Of a DNA stretch of 64,000 bases, positions 32,761 through 46,600 are shown piece by piece. A program made the translations under genes and the position numbers. This DNA is from Sipunculus nudus (Eukaryota; Annelida; Sipuncula; Golfingiida; Sipunculidae). The notes below the pieces were generated by a model. The model searched no databases. It was not told where the DNA came from and worked only from the letters and a program-made list of their open reading frames with translations. The first letter of the stretch is position 1. Every line of letters starts with the position of its first letter. The stretch is from assembly GCA_026874595.1 (NCBI GenBank), contig CM049316.1, forward strand, positions 74,872,676-74,936,675, given 5' to 3'.

Positions 32761-35700
32761 CTGAAACCAGAAAACATAAAAGTCAGAAAGAAAATTCTGA
32801 AATAAATCATGTTTATTCTGAATATTGTAAGTATGAAGAACCCTAATGTATTTGCATAACTGCTATATATATTCCTCATATAAAACAAGGGATCCTTGGG
32901 TAACTGTGCTCAGCTGAAGTTGATCTTGTTTATATGTCTTTAGCCTCGTAATTAATGAAATAAAACCATCCAATACCGGCGTTCATAAACCAGATTTATT
33001 TCAGCTGGTCCGGTCCACAAGTGACCGGATCCCAGGGAGCATTCCTTTAATAAACTCCCAAGGGAGCATACGATAATATGCAAGAACATATGGTGTTATA
33101 TATATATCAGTCCATAATATTGTTATATGCAAGTCCATAACACATCTTCAAGGTAAAAATATAAAATAAGATCAAATGGAGATAAAGGGACATGAAAATA
33201 ACTGTACACCTATCACAGAATACCAGTATTCAATCACTAATAAAGTTACCCGGGCAGGGCTGTTGTAACTAACATAAAAAGCCTGGACCAATGAGCCCGA
33301 TAAAATGGGCCCCTGAAAAAAAATCAATAAGTAGCCTAATTTTGAGCTTCTATTTTCAAATTTTAGCATTGAACTGTTTAATTAAATATGTGTACCTGCT
33401 GCAAAAAAAAAAAAAAAAAAAGAATTTAATGTACTAACAGGAAATAAACATGCCATGGTCAAACTTGGTAAAATTTAAGGTACTAATATATTTATGCTTA
33501 TAATTTGAAATATTTTCAAAATTCAATTCTAATTTTTGAATACATTTGAATCTTGATTTAGTATAGTTATATACCTGAAAAAAGCTCCAGCTTCAACAGA
33601 TTTCATGTTAAGTGAGAAAATATCTTTCCTATTTTTATTCAAAGTGCTTTATGTTTGGGCCCATAACTTTTATAACTTATGTAATACTAACCTCAATTCT
33701 GGCATATACTTAGGAACTGTATAGGGGAATATTTGTGGTAAATATGAAGAAATACATATGAGTAATATTGATATAAGGCAATCCTGAAGTGTGACAATAG
33801 GTTTTAACAAGGGACCCATGGGTCACGGCGCTCAGCTGATCATGATTGGACTATGAATGTTTCTCCACTGTGATACTATATCGAGTCGATAAAGCTTATG
33901 AATATCATGGACATGTTGGGCTATTATAAAGGAATGTAATGTAATATGTGAGTAAATGATAAATGAAACTAGAATACGGTTAGTCGACAAGCGACTACGT
34001 GAATCCGCCTAAATCAGAGTGGAACGGGTGAAGTGAGGCATGGATTGAGTGGCAAGGGGAAATAGAGTGTTGCATATTAGGATGGATGTCTGCAGCCAAA
34101 TTGTGTATGTAGGGTGCCCCCCCACCACAAAATCCAGAAAGCCGTCCAAGTTGTATACATATGCAAAATTTAAGGCAGATAAGTCAAACCACTACATGAA
34201 TATGAGGGATTTTAGCCCGTGGCAGACAAACAGATGGACGCTGAGCAAAAATGGTTGCAGGTGACACCACCAGTTTTGCGTATGATAAAGAGCTATGTGA
34301 GAACTATACATATGCAAAACTTTGGCCCAATCGGACAAACGGTTCCCAAGATATGAGCTTGGATGTCTGCTGCATAAACTAGAATGCAGGTGGCGCCACC
34401 TGTCATAAAATCAAGAGAGCTGTCGGGGATGTATAAACCTGCAAAATTTTAGGCAGATATGTCAAACCACTGCCGAGATATGAGTGATTTTATCCCATGG
34501 CAGACAAACAGACAGGAACTGTGCAAAAATGGTTGCAGGTGGCGCCACCAGTTTTGCGTATGATAAAGAGCTATGTGAGATCTATACACATGCAAAATTT
34601 TGGCCCAATCGGTCAAACGGTTCCCGAGATATGAGCTTGGATGTCTGCAGCGTAAACGTGAATGTAGGTGGCGCCACCTGTCATAAAATCAGAAAAGCTA
34701 TCCAGGATGTATAAGCATGCCGAATTTCAGGTGAATTAGTCAAGTCACTGCAGAGATATGAGTGATTTTAACCCAAGGCTGACGAACAGATGGACACTGT
34801 GCAAACATGGTTGCAGGTGGCTCCACCATTTTTGTGTATGTTATAAAGCTCTCCAAGGGCTACATTTGTGCAAAAAAATTTTCCTGATCGGTCAAACGGT
34901 TCCCGAGATATGAGCTTGGATGTCTGCAGCGTAAACGTGAATGTAGGTGGCGCCACCTGTCATAAAATCAGAAAAACTATCCAGGATGTATAAGCATGCC
35001 GAATTTCAGGTGAATTAGTCAGGTCACTGCAGAGATATGAGTGATTTTAACCCAAGGCAGACGAAAGGATGGACACTGTGCAAATATGGTTGCAGGTGGC
35101 GCCACCATTTTTTGTGTATGTTATAAAGCTCTCCAAGGGCTACATTTGTGCAAAAAAATTTTCCTGATCGGTCAAATGGTTCCTGAGATATGAGCTTGGA
35201 TGTCTGCAGCGTAAACGTGAATGTAGGTGGCGTCACCTGTCATAAAATCAGAAAAGCTATCCAGGATGTTTACGCATGCCGAATTTCAGGTGAATTAGTC
35301 TAGTCACTGCAGAGATATGAGTGATTTTAACCCAAGGCAGACGAACAGATGGACACTGTGCAAACATGGTTGCAGGTGGCGCCACCATTTTTGGTGTATG
35401 TTATTAAGCTCTCCAAGGGCTACATTTGTGCAAAAAAATTTTCCTGATCGGTCAAACGGTTCCCGAGATATGTGGGTTTATGTGTGGAAACAGACGCACA
35501 AACGGACGCAGAGCGCAGAGGAAAGGTCAGAGGTCAAAACAAAATCGGGGCGCAAAAGTTCACATGTGACCCGAACATAATCCCGGGTTTCGTAAAATTC
35601 CGCCCAGCGGTTACGGAGGAGTTCTCCGGACACCTACGCGGCGGCGGCGGCGGCGGCGTGCAGCTGAAAACATAGTATCCGCAAAACTCTGTTTTGGCGG

Positions 35701-38700
35701 ATACAATTACCTGACTAATGGATTAATAGAGTCAGATATAGTGGTTTATTTTTTATTTATTTAGGAGGGGTTGAAAATTGTGATATATTTGAGCAAATAT
35801 GAATGCAATGACAGCAGTAATAAGCAGTAGTAGAATGATGATAAGGCTATTTGTTGAAGGATCTAAAGTGTATGGTAGTCTGCAAGCTTTCAATTTGACA
35901 GATATGATGTTATGATTAACTATGCTGATGAAGTGATTTATGAATTTGTGACTGTATGACACAATATCTCTTTAGTCTTGACAAGGTACATTATTGTGAT
36001 GCCCACTATGTCTACATATTACAAAATACTGACATAATTTCTGGCATGTACATAGGTACCTATGGACGAATAGTTATTCAAAATATTAAAGTATGAATAT
36101 ATCTGATTCATCTTGTTCTTGCTTACTGTGGCTGACTTTGGGATGGGGTTCAGAGAAGGGAAAAGTGAGGGCAGCACGAAGGTGGATGTAGAAATATTCT
36201 ATTGTAATGTTTTTCATTTATATAAGAATATGAAAAGCTAAGAGGAAAGGGGCCCTCCTACTTGGTTATAGTAAAGTTCTAAATATATGATTGCAAAAAA
36301 ATACTCTGACAAGACTGTCATGAAGAAAAACAGTAAAAGTTTTGAGATACTGTGATGCATATGAAAATTTACAGATGGACTGGCAAGTTGACAGAATGGA
36401 CTAATACCTTTATTTCACTTTCAAGGGAATAATGCATTTAAGTTTATATATAATCCTATTTTTTTAAGCATATCCACTTTTTCCATTAAGAAGTTTTTAT
36501 CTGAATCATTTTTTTATTTACAGGTTTTATAAATTTTTAATGAAAAACCTGAAAATATAAGTTAAAATATTGGAATTGTTGCGAAAGTTGCAATCATTAT
36601 ATATACAGAGTAAAAAACTGAAACTATAAGTTAAAATATTAGAATTGTTGCAAAAGTTGCAATCATCATATATCCAGAGTGTAGCTCATATTGGGTCATT
36701 TTATGCATACACATATATTTTATTATTTTTAAATCATAAATGTTTAAACTGAATTTAAAAGAAAATAATGCCACAACATGGCATCTACATGAATATTCAT
36801 TGAATCACTATTAAAAAGTTTTGCACATTGGAGTTTTCAGTACATGCTTAATTTTATTCACCAAAATAAAATAAAAGATTCAGTAAATTTGATAAAATAA
36901 GACATTACAAATAAAGTATACACACTGTTGGTTGAATGAGGGACAAACAATATCATTGTGCTAATTACTATCCCAGTTTTAATTTATTACTGGAATTAAT
37001 AGTCAATTTCACACGTGGTGAAGTTTTTACTCCTCTGAAGTAAGGAATTACTTATCTCATGAACATCCACACTTTCATAGCAATACACCACTTTGTGGAC
37101 ACAATTAAATGTACACTTTAATCACTGTAAACCTGGTGGTACAATACAAAATCTAAAATGTAGCATAGCCTAGAATAAGAATGAATCAAATACAGAAAAT
37201 AATAACATTCATCTAGTTCATGCACAATCGGGGGGGGGGGGGGGGGGAGTGCAGGGCAGAGGGGAAGCCTGCTGGTAGTGGCCAAGCTGACCCAAGGCAA
37301 GCTGCCTGGGGTGGGTTACATGATGCAAGTGAAATCTGTACTACTAGGTGGGCTAGATGTAAACAACACTTGACATGGTGTATAAAAACATGAATAAAAG
37401 CTATTCTTTCCAATCAATTTCTTTGAAATTTCATATTTTAAAAGATTAAATCCTACTGTATATATGCTGTGAAAATTAAATCAACAGTGCCAAAGTTGGA
37501 CAAAATTTAAGGTATTGATTTTTTATTTATGCTAATAACTTGAAAAATTTCCAAAATTCAGATCTAATTTTGGGTAAACAATTGAATCTTGATTAAATAA
37601 AGTTATATTCCTGAAAAAAAGTCTCTAGGTTCAGCAATTCTCATGTTAGGTGAGTAAATATATTTCCTGATTTTTTAAAAAATTGCATTATGTTTTGGCC
37701 CATAACTTCAAAATAATACCCAATACTGACCTAATTTTTGGTATGTTCATAGAAAACGTATGATAGAATGTGAATACTAAATACAATCAAAAACAGATCA
37801 GTGGTTTTGATATTAGGCAGCCTTGAAGTGTAACAATGGCTTTTTTTTATGGAAAACAGAGCTTAATATCTCGAAGGAACGAAGTCCTAATGACCCAATT
37901 TTTGGTATGGTAGGAGATTTTGGGGACATCTAAAATTATGCCAACAGCCTGGGGAGCATAGAGATGTGCACTGAATGACCTACTGTCATCAAAGGGGACT
38001 GCTTGACAATGCAAGGGAATACAACAAGAGCCTCCAAAAATATTCAATAACTAGCCTAATTTTGCAGCTTTTATTTTCAAATTTCAGATTTTAACAGATT
38101 AAATCCTTATGTATACATGCTGTGAAAATTAAATCCACAGTACCTACAGGAAAAAAACGTGCCGTGGCCAAAGTTGGGCAAAATTTAAGGTACCAATTTT
38201 ATATTTTTGCCAATATTTAAAAAAATTTAACAGATTTTGATCTTATTTTTGGTATACAATTAAATTTTGATTAATTAAAGTTGTATTACTGGAAAGAAGT
38301 CCCTACCTTTAACACTTTTGGTCTTAAGTGACCAAATATCTTCCTGATTTTTTTACAAAGTCCATTATGTTTGGGCCCATAACTTTTTCAAATTATATAA
38401 TACTGACTTAATATCTGGCATGTACATAAAAACTATATAGAGGAATATTTATGGTAAATATGAAGAAAACCAGATGAGTGGTTTTGATATTAGGCAGTCC
38501 TGAAGTGTGAAAATAGATTTCTTATAAAAAATTGAGGTTTTCCTTAATATCTCGAAGGAACAAAGTCCTATTGACCCAATTATCGGCATGGTAGGAGATT
38601 TTGGGGATATCTAACTGTATGCCGAATTTCAGATTTGTAGGTCCAACGGTGTCGAAACGTGCCAGTCTTACGGACGGACATCCAGACGGACAGACGGACG

Positions 38701-41700
38701 GACGGACGGACAGACAGACGGACGGACGACGGACAATGGACCACAACTATAGGTCAGATGACTTATAGTCAGCTGAGCTAATAAAAAATTGAGGGTTTTC
38801 CTTAATTTCACGAACAAACCAGGTCCCAGTGACCTAATTGTTGGTTTGCAAGGAGATCTCGGGGACATCTTACAGTATGCCGAATTTCGGATTCGTAGGT
38901 CTAACGGTTTCAAAAACGTGCCAGTCTGAGTGACGGACGACGGACAATGGACCACAACTAAAACTCAGCTGAGCTAATGAAATCGAACTAATATTTTCAT
39001 CAGATGTGAGTGACATAGTTATAACTATCATATGGGTGGTCGATGGGTATCCGCCACATCACAGAGGCATGGGTAAAGTAAGGCACTGAATGTTGCTGAC
39101 ATGACATGACGAATTTGTGGCATCAGTAATGCCAATTAAATTTTATGTGCAATTGTCACTAAAAACAGATTTACAGATGAATAATCCATGCAAAATTTCA
39201 GGCCGAGACACCAATCCACTACTGAGAAAAAAATGCACTAATATATTTAATAAAACCGGAACAGCAGTTGGCGCCACCTGTCTGGTCTAAAACAAAGCTA
39301 TCCAAGACGGATATACATGCAAACATTCAGGCTTATACATATAGCCACTTCTGATATATGAGCAGTTTTTAACAAAAGCGAACGGACGGATGGACACCAC
39401 GCGTAACGATCACAGATGGTGCCATTAGAATACAAGATGGAGGTATCTAAGATCTATTGACACTTGCAATACGGCAAACCCACTCCTGGGGAAAGGCAAC
39501 AAAGTATTCAACGAAAAAGGGAACGTAGTTGCGCCACCTGTCTAGTCTACGAGAGAACACTCTCCAAGATGGATGGACTTTCAGACCAATAAATTTAACC
39601 ACTCCTGACGTATCACCGATTTTCACCCAACGCCAAGGCACAGACGAATGCTACGCAAGAACGGGTGCATTTGGCGTCGCAAGTTTTTAGTACGAGATGA
39701 AGGTATCCACGATCTACGGACATGCAAAATGTCACCCCATTATGACGAACCACTCCTGAGTAATGGGCATTAATAAAAAACAAAAAAAAAACGGGAAGCT
39801 ACGTGGCGCCATCAGTCCGGTCTATGTCTCCCCGATGGATGGACGTGCAAAATTTCAGACAAATACACTGAGCCATTTATGAGATATGGGCACGTTTCAC
39901 CGAAACCAAACGTAGGGAAGGACGCCACGCTAAAACCATTGCAGATGGCGCGACTAGTCTTAAGTAAAATATGAAGGCATCCAGGATTTCAGACCAGTAC
40001 ATTGAAATTCTGGTGAGATATGAGCAATTTTCACCCAAAACAAACAGATTCAAAGGACGCCACACTAAAAAATTGCAGATGGCGCCACAGGTCTTGAATA
40101 CGACATAGAGGTATTCAAAATCTATGGATATGCACAATTGAACCAATATATTGAACCAATCACTAAGACGAACAGGTGGCAAATTCATGGATGAACACCA
40201 AGCAAAAATGATTGTAGGCGACGTCACCAGTCTAGAGGACGAGATGAAGAGATTACAAAAAATCTATAACATGCAAACACTCAGCTCAATATATTGAAAC
40301 ACCACTGAGATATGGGTTGTTATCAAAAGACACCCAGATTCAAACTGCACATAAAACAAACAGACAAACTGACAAATAGACATAATCAACTGATCAACAA
40401 ACAGACATACGCAGCTCACAAACATGATTGCAGAAATCGAAGATTTCTGGCAAGCAATAAAACAGTTCGGGTCCTTTCCTGTCGGACAAACCGGCTGAAA
40501 ATTTGGACAGCAATCACCTGCATGCACATAGAAGTGCATGCACGCGTTTTACGTCTGACCAGGTCTGAGGGCACACTGGAATTGTGACGTCCCTATGGCC
40601 CTGAGAAAATGGTCAGCCCGTCCGATATAGTTATTCGGAAGGTTTTACCAGCAAATCCCCGTGGCCACCTAATGCCAATTAATTTATCGCGTCTGTTGCG
40701 GGCCTGACTTTACCTTTGGCCCGATGTGCCTACACAAACTTGCTATCTGCTCTAATTGTCGCTCACACCTACAAGTGTCTTTGCCTACCTAAAACGCGCG
40801 TGTTCGTGCATTCCTGTATGACTATGTGCATCCAGGGTTCCTCCCATTATAAAGACATACTGAGAAAGTGACACAAGGTTTGGACAAGATGACCAAACCA
40901 GGATATGGGGGAGGCTCAGAAGAAAATAAGCTATAGTTAATATAATTGAGGTTTTGGAGATATGGTAAAAAAAAAAAGATATGTTGGGGAGATTCCAGCG
41001 CAGCACCCCCAAGCGGCCAAATCCGGAAAATGAAGATCAGTTTCGAAATATTGGGGTAAGACATAAGATGTACCAGTTTCAACCTGCTTCTGTGGCTCAG
41101 GGGTTGAGCGCAGGACTCAAAGCCGGAGATCGTGGATTCGAATCTTAGCCGAGGCGGTGAGGTTTTTCACGGTCGGCCTATACCCAGGGTGAGCGCTCTG
41201 CAGGTTTAATTGGAAGGCTGTGACCCACAGCCGTGTATCACTCACATACGAGTGCGTCTTTGGGGGGGTTCCTCGGTTTTATGACCCAGCAATGGGCATG
41301 ATTACCAACCAGATCCCGCAGGTGCGGTAGACAACGGGCCTGGGTGACACCAGGATACAAAATAAAATTATAGGAAGCGAGTGCTACCACTCTGTCAAGT
41401 AGTCACAAACCGAAATTGAAACTCTGAAGATGTACATACTTACTTAAGAATTAGATTAGTCAGCATGAAAAAATGGAGGCAGTTACCTCCACACAAAGAA
41501 AAGTTTACAAAAAAAAGATGTACCAGATTCCTGCACAACTGTGGCCTGTAAAATGCTTTATGTGATTTATACAAGATATCTGGCAAGCAACAAACATACA
41601 CTGCCCCCCCCCCCCCCAAAAAAAAAAAAAACTGCTGCTAGGCTTGGCGGAGGTCATAATTACATAAAAATTATATATAAGCTAATCCCGAAAAATGTAA

Positions 41701-42104
41701 AAGGATTCCAAGGGTCATAACGCCAAGCTGTCTCTTACTGTAATTGGATAAGATCCATGTATATGGAACCAGAGGTGATTTTTTTTACTTACGCCCACAT
41801 TCTACTGTCGCCCTGATGGGCTTCAGCATTTCTGTTGTCAGCTCCTCCATCACTTCACTAGCCTCTTTATTGCAGTACGTTAAGGCATCGTCAGCAATGC
41901 AGGACTTAAATGATGTCATGTGGCTGTAATGTTATATTATAAAGAACTTTACAAAATGAATAGAAGACAGATACATTTATATAAATAGATATTAGTAGAA
42001 TCGTAGGTAAAGATAAAGAGTGTCGCTTTTAAGATAGAATATCTTGCTGAGTGTTAATAAATATGTTAGTCTATCTAAAAGGCGTCACACTTTATCTTTA
42101 CCTA

Positions 42105-42179
<75 letters not shown>

Positions 42180-43563
42180 GGAATCAAACGATTGTAAGCA
42201 TCATGTTTACGACACTCTTCAGAACGCTATGACTTAAGTGGTTGTACATTGAACATCTGGTTGTTCACTGAAGTGTGTTTGTGCTTAATACCTGTACAAT
42301 GTGCCTAACCTGGATTACTCTTTGTGAGGTATTTGTTGGCGTGTCTAATACTTGTTACACAACTTGTTACAAGTTCACTGTGTTTATTAGGTGTGGCCAG
42401 GTTTTGTTTACATATAATGAAATATTTCTCCAACAGACACAGGATACATCTGTCAGTTTCTGGGGAATGTGCTTTGGCTTTTCTGAGTAATCTCCACTGT
42501 ATTTCAAATTTATCGTTGTTCTCATTTAGCTCCCAAATGTATTTACTGAGTTCCGAACTATTTTTTTTTTCCGAACGATATTTTATGATTGTTATATCAT
42601 GTTTTGAAAGAGTTTTCCGTGAGACCGATGTAAGTTTCATCCGCTTTTCCGTTTTCCGTACTGACTGTGGCTTGTTTTATGACTGATTTTGTAAGGCACT
42701 GTCCAAGTGTTAGGCATTCACGGGGATTCCTGCAATTGCATCCGGTAGATGGAGCTTTACTCTTCCTGGAGAGGTGAACACGTTTGGTTTTTAGGGAATT
42801 CTTCGTCAAGGATTCTTTAGAAGTATTGTCCTATGTTGGTGACAACATTTTAGCTGAAAGGTGGGTTGTACCAGATTATGTTTCTGCGTCGTTTTTTCTT
42901 TTGCTGGGTTTGTTGATCTACATTTACTTTTATTGTAGTTGGAATTTAAATCCAAGATTAAGATTCCGGTATCTTCTTGACTATGCTTAGTGAGTGATTG
43001 GATTGCGTATGTGATTGGTGAGTGATTGGTTCACGTATGTTGGTGTGTTATTGGGGTTTTTGTATGGATCGTATTTTCCTGTAGTAAGGTTAAATGTGAC
43101 GTCCAGGAAATCTACAACTTTCTTGTTTGCTTCAATTTTGATTATTAATCCATGCCTTTTGAATACAGGGTTTAGTTTTTTTTTATATTTTCTATCCGTT
43201 GGAGGGTTGCGTTTATGATCCCAAGCCCGCAGTCTTGGTAAAGAAAGTCCGAAGTCGTTGCTGGTGATCTCGTGGAGCAGGAAAAGACCGAGGTATTCGT
43301 AAGTTTCTGCTCCGTCAAAGCTACCCATCGTGACGTCGAATAACGCAGGTTTGGCCCTTTTCACCCATGGCTGTCCAGAGCGGTATATGTAGGCTTTTTA
43401 TGAGTGAGTGAGAATGTTTGTTCCTCGAGGTTTATCTTGACATGTGTTCCGGCATATTCTAAAGCACAGTTCAGCAGTTAGGCGGAAATTGATGGTTAGA
43501 TGTCCACAACATCAAATGTGATGAATGAGTATTTGTCCTTCTGCCTTATGCTGTTAAACCATG

Positions 43564-43624
<61 letters not shown>

Positions 43625-46600
43625 AATAATGTGATATTAATTTTTTTTATTTCACGAAGGAGAAATATACACATATAAAAGATAGAACAAATCTATCTTT
43701 ATGCAATCTATGTCTGTATATGTATTTGTATACAATTTAAACAAGCTTTTCTTTACCAGCAATTTGAGTTTTTACAGAGTTTTTCTGTTAAAAGTAATTC
43801 TGAAATAAAAAGAGATTCCGTAATGAAGTTAAAACAAGGTTTGTACATTTCTTGTTAGTGTTAGATAAATTTTACCTGCATAGCATGTCTTTAGCCTGCT
43901 CTCTACCAATTGAACCCCAGTTTATTTTACTCTTCACCCGTTCCATCTGTTTCTCAAAAGTATGCAGACAATCCTTTCCGGCGTTAACGAGGGAGTCACT
44001 GCTTAAGCACTCATGGTTCCTCAAATATTCTGTAACAGTGTAACAGTATTGTTATTATTATAATTCAATGTACATTTATTTTGCGCACTTTACAGTATAA
44101 TACTGCTGAAATCTGCATTACAGAACATAACATATAAAAAGATAAATAATAAAGACGTAAAATAACTTCTAAGAGGTACACAAGATGTAAATTATACTAA
44201 AAAGCTAAAATAAGATTCTAAACAAGGGACCCAAGGGTCACGGCGCTCAGCTGATCGTGATTGGACTATTAATGTTTCTCCACTGTGATACTATATCGAG
44301 TCGATAAAGCTTATGAATATCATGGACATGTTGGGCTATTATAAAGGAATGTTATGTAATATGTGAGTAAATGATAAATGAAATTACCTGAGTGATGGAT
44401 TAATAGAGTAAAATATAGTGGTTTATTTTTTATTTATTTAGGAGAGGTTGGAAATTGTGATATATTTGAGCAAATATGAATGCAATGACAGCAGTAATAC
44501 GCAGTAGTAGAATGATGATAAGGCTATTTGTTGAAAGATCTAAAGTGTATGGTAGTTATTGTGATGCCCACTATGTCTACATATTACACAATATTGACAT
44601 AATTTCTGGCATGTACATAGGTACCTATGGACGAATAGTTATACAAAATATTAAAGTATGAATATATCTAATTCTTCTTGTTCTTGCTTACTGAGGCTGA
44701 CTTTGGGATGGGGTTCGAAGAAGGGAAAAGAGTGGCAGCACGAAGGTGGATGTAGAAATATCCTATTGTAATGTTTTTCATTTATATAAGAATATGAAAA
44801 GCTAAGAGGAAAGGGGCCCTCCTACTTGGTTATAGTAAAGTTCTAAATATATGATTGCAAACCAATACTCTGACAAGAATGTCATGAAGAAAAACAGTAA
44901 AAGTTTTGAGATACTGTGATGCATATGAAAATTTACAGATGGACAGGCAAGTGGACAGAATGGACTAATACCTTAATTTCACTTTCAAGGGAATAATGCA
45001 TTTAATTTTATATATAAGCCTATTTTTTTAGCATATCCACTTTTTCCATTAAGAAGTTTTTATCTGAATCATTTTTTTTATTTACAGGTTTTATAAATTT
45101 TTTATAAAAAAAACTGAAAATATAAGTTAAAATATTAGAATTTTTGCATAAGTTACAATCATTATATATACAGAGTAAAAAAACTGAAAATATAAGTTAA
45201 AATACTAGAATTGTTGCAAAAATTGCAATAATTATATATCCAGAGTGTAGCTCATAGTGGGTCAGATTATGCATACACATATTTTTTATTATTTTTAAAT
45301 CTAAAATGTTTAAACTGAATTTAAAAGAAAATAATGCCACAACATGGCATCTACAAGAATATTCCTTGAATCACTATTAAAAAGTTTTGCACATTGGAAT
45401 TTTCAGTACATGGTTAATTTTATTCACCAAAATAAAATAAAAGATTCAGTAAATTTGATAAAATAAAACATCTTTTAAAATAAAGTATACACACTGTTGG
45501 TTGAATGAGGGACAAACAATATCATTGTGCTAATTACTATCCCAGTTTTAATTAATTACTGGAATTAATAGTCAATTTCACACTGGTGAAGTTTTTACTC
45601 TTCTGAAATAAGGAATTACTTATCTGATGAACATCCACACTTTCATAGCAATATACCACTTTGTGGACACAATTAAATGTACACTTTAATCATTGTAACC
45701 CTGGTGGTACAATACAAAATCTAAAATGTAGCATAGCCTAGAATAAGAATGAATCAAATACAGAAAATAATAACATTCATCTAGTTTATGCACCATCTGG
45801 GGGGGGGGGGAGTGCAGGGCAGAGGGGAAGCCTGCTGGTAGTGGCCAAGCTGAGCCAAGCAAGCTGCCTGTGGTGGGTTACATTATGCAAGTGAAGGCTG
45901 TACTACTAGGTGGGCTAGATGTAAACAACACTTGACATGGTGTATAAAAACATGTGAATAAAATCTATTCTTTCTAATCGATTTCTTTGAAATTTCAGAT
46001 TTTAAAACATTAAATCCTTATGTATATATGCTGTGAAAATTAAATCAACAGTGCTTTCAGGGAAAAAAACGTCCCATTGCCAAAGTTGGACAAAATTTAA
46101 GGTATTGATTTTTTATTTATGCTAATAACTTGAAAAATTTGCAAAATTCAGATCTAATTTTGGGTAAACAATTGAATCTTGATTCAATAAAGTTATATTC
46201 CTGAAAAAAGTCTCTAGGTTCAGCAATTCTAATGTTAGGTGAGTAAATATATTTCCTGATTTTTTTTTAAAAATTGCATTATATTTTGGCCCATAACTTC
46301 AAAATAATACCCAATACTGAACTAATTTTTGGTATATTCATAGAAAATGTATAAAAGAATGTGAATACTAAATGTGATCAAAAACAGATCAGTGGTTTTG
46401 ATATTAGACAGCCTTGAAGTGTAACAATGGCTTTTTTTTATGGAAAACGGAGGTTTTTCCTTAATATCTCGAAGGAACGAAGTCCTAATGACCCAATTTT
46501 CGGTATGGTAGGAGATTTTGGGGACATCTAACATTATGCCAACAGCCTGGGGAGCATAGAGATGTGCACTGAATGACCTACAGTCATCAAAGTGGACTGC

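Larger units (their letters stand above)
33808..38781 (+). mobile_element. Helitron-like element B, inserted into X and itself interrupted by Y
   Basis: It starts CAAGGGACCCATGGGTCACG and ends GTCAGCTGAGCTAA after an (ACGG)n block (38672-38731) and a terminal hairpin. Without Y (33969-35706) it is 3236 bases and aligns with 44223-47376 (3154 bases) at high identity. It has subterminal inverted repeats GCTCAGCTGA / TCAGCTGAGC, no open frame of size and a poly(G) run near 37230. The filled site reads A|element|T with no target duplication when compared with the uninterrupted copy at 47120. Non-autonomous Helitron-like status is inferred from these ends. Confidence 0.8.

Noticed and set aside
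34049-35675. Several ORFs across the GGTGGCGCCACC array
   Set aside because: Frames are not kept between units and appear on both strands.
41085-41160. Possible functional tRNA gene
   Set aside because: Pol III boxes are present, but the acceptor stem does not close, and it is followed by a 350-base body, an A tail and target duplications: a SINE.
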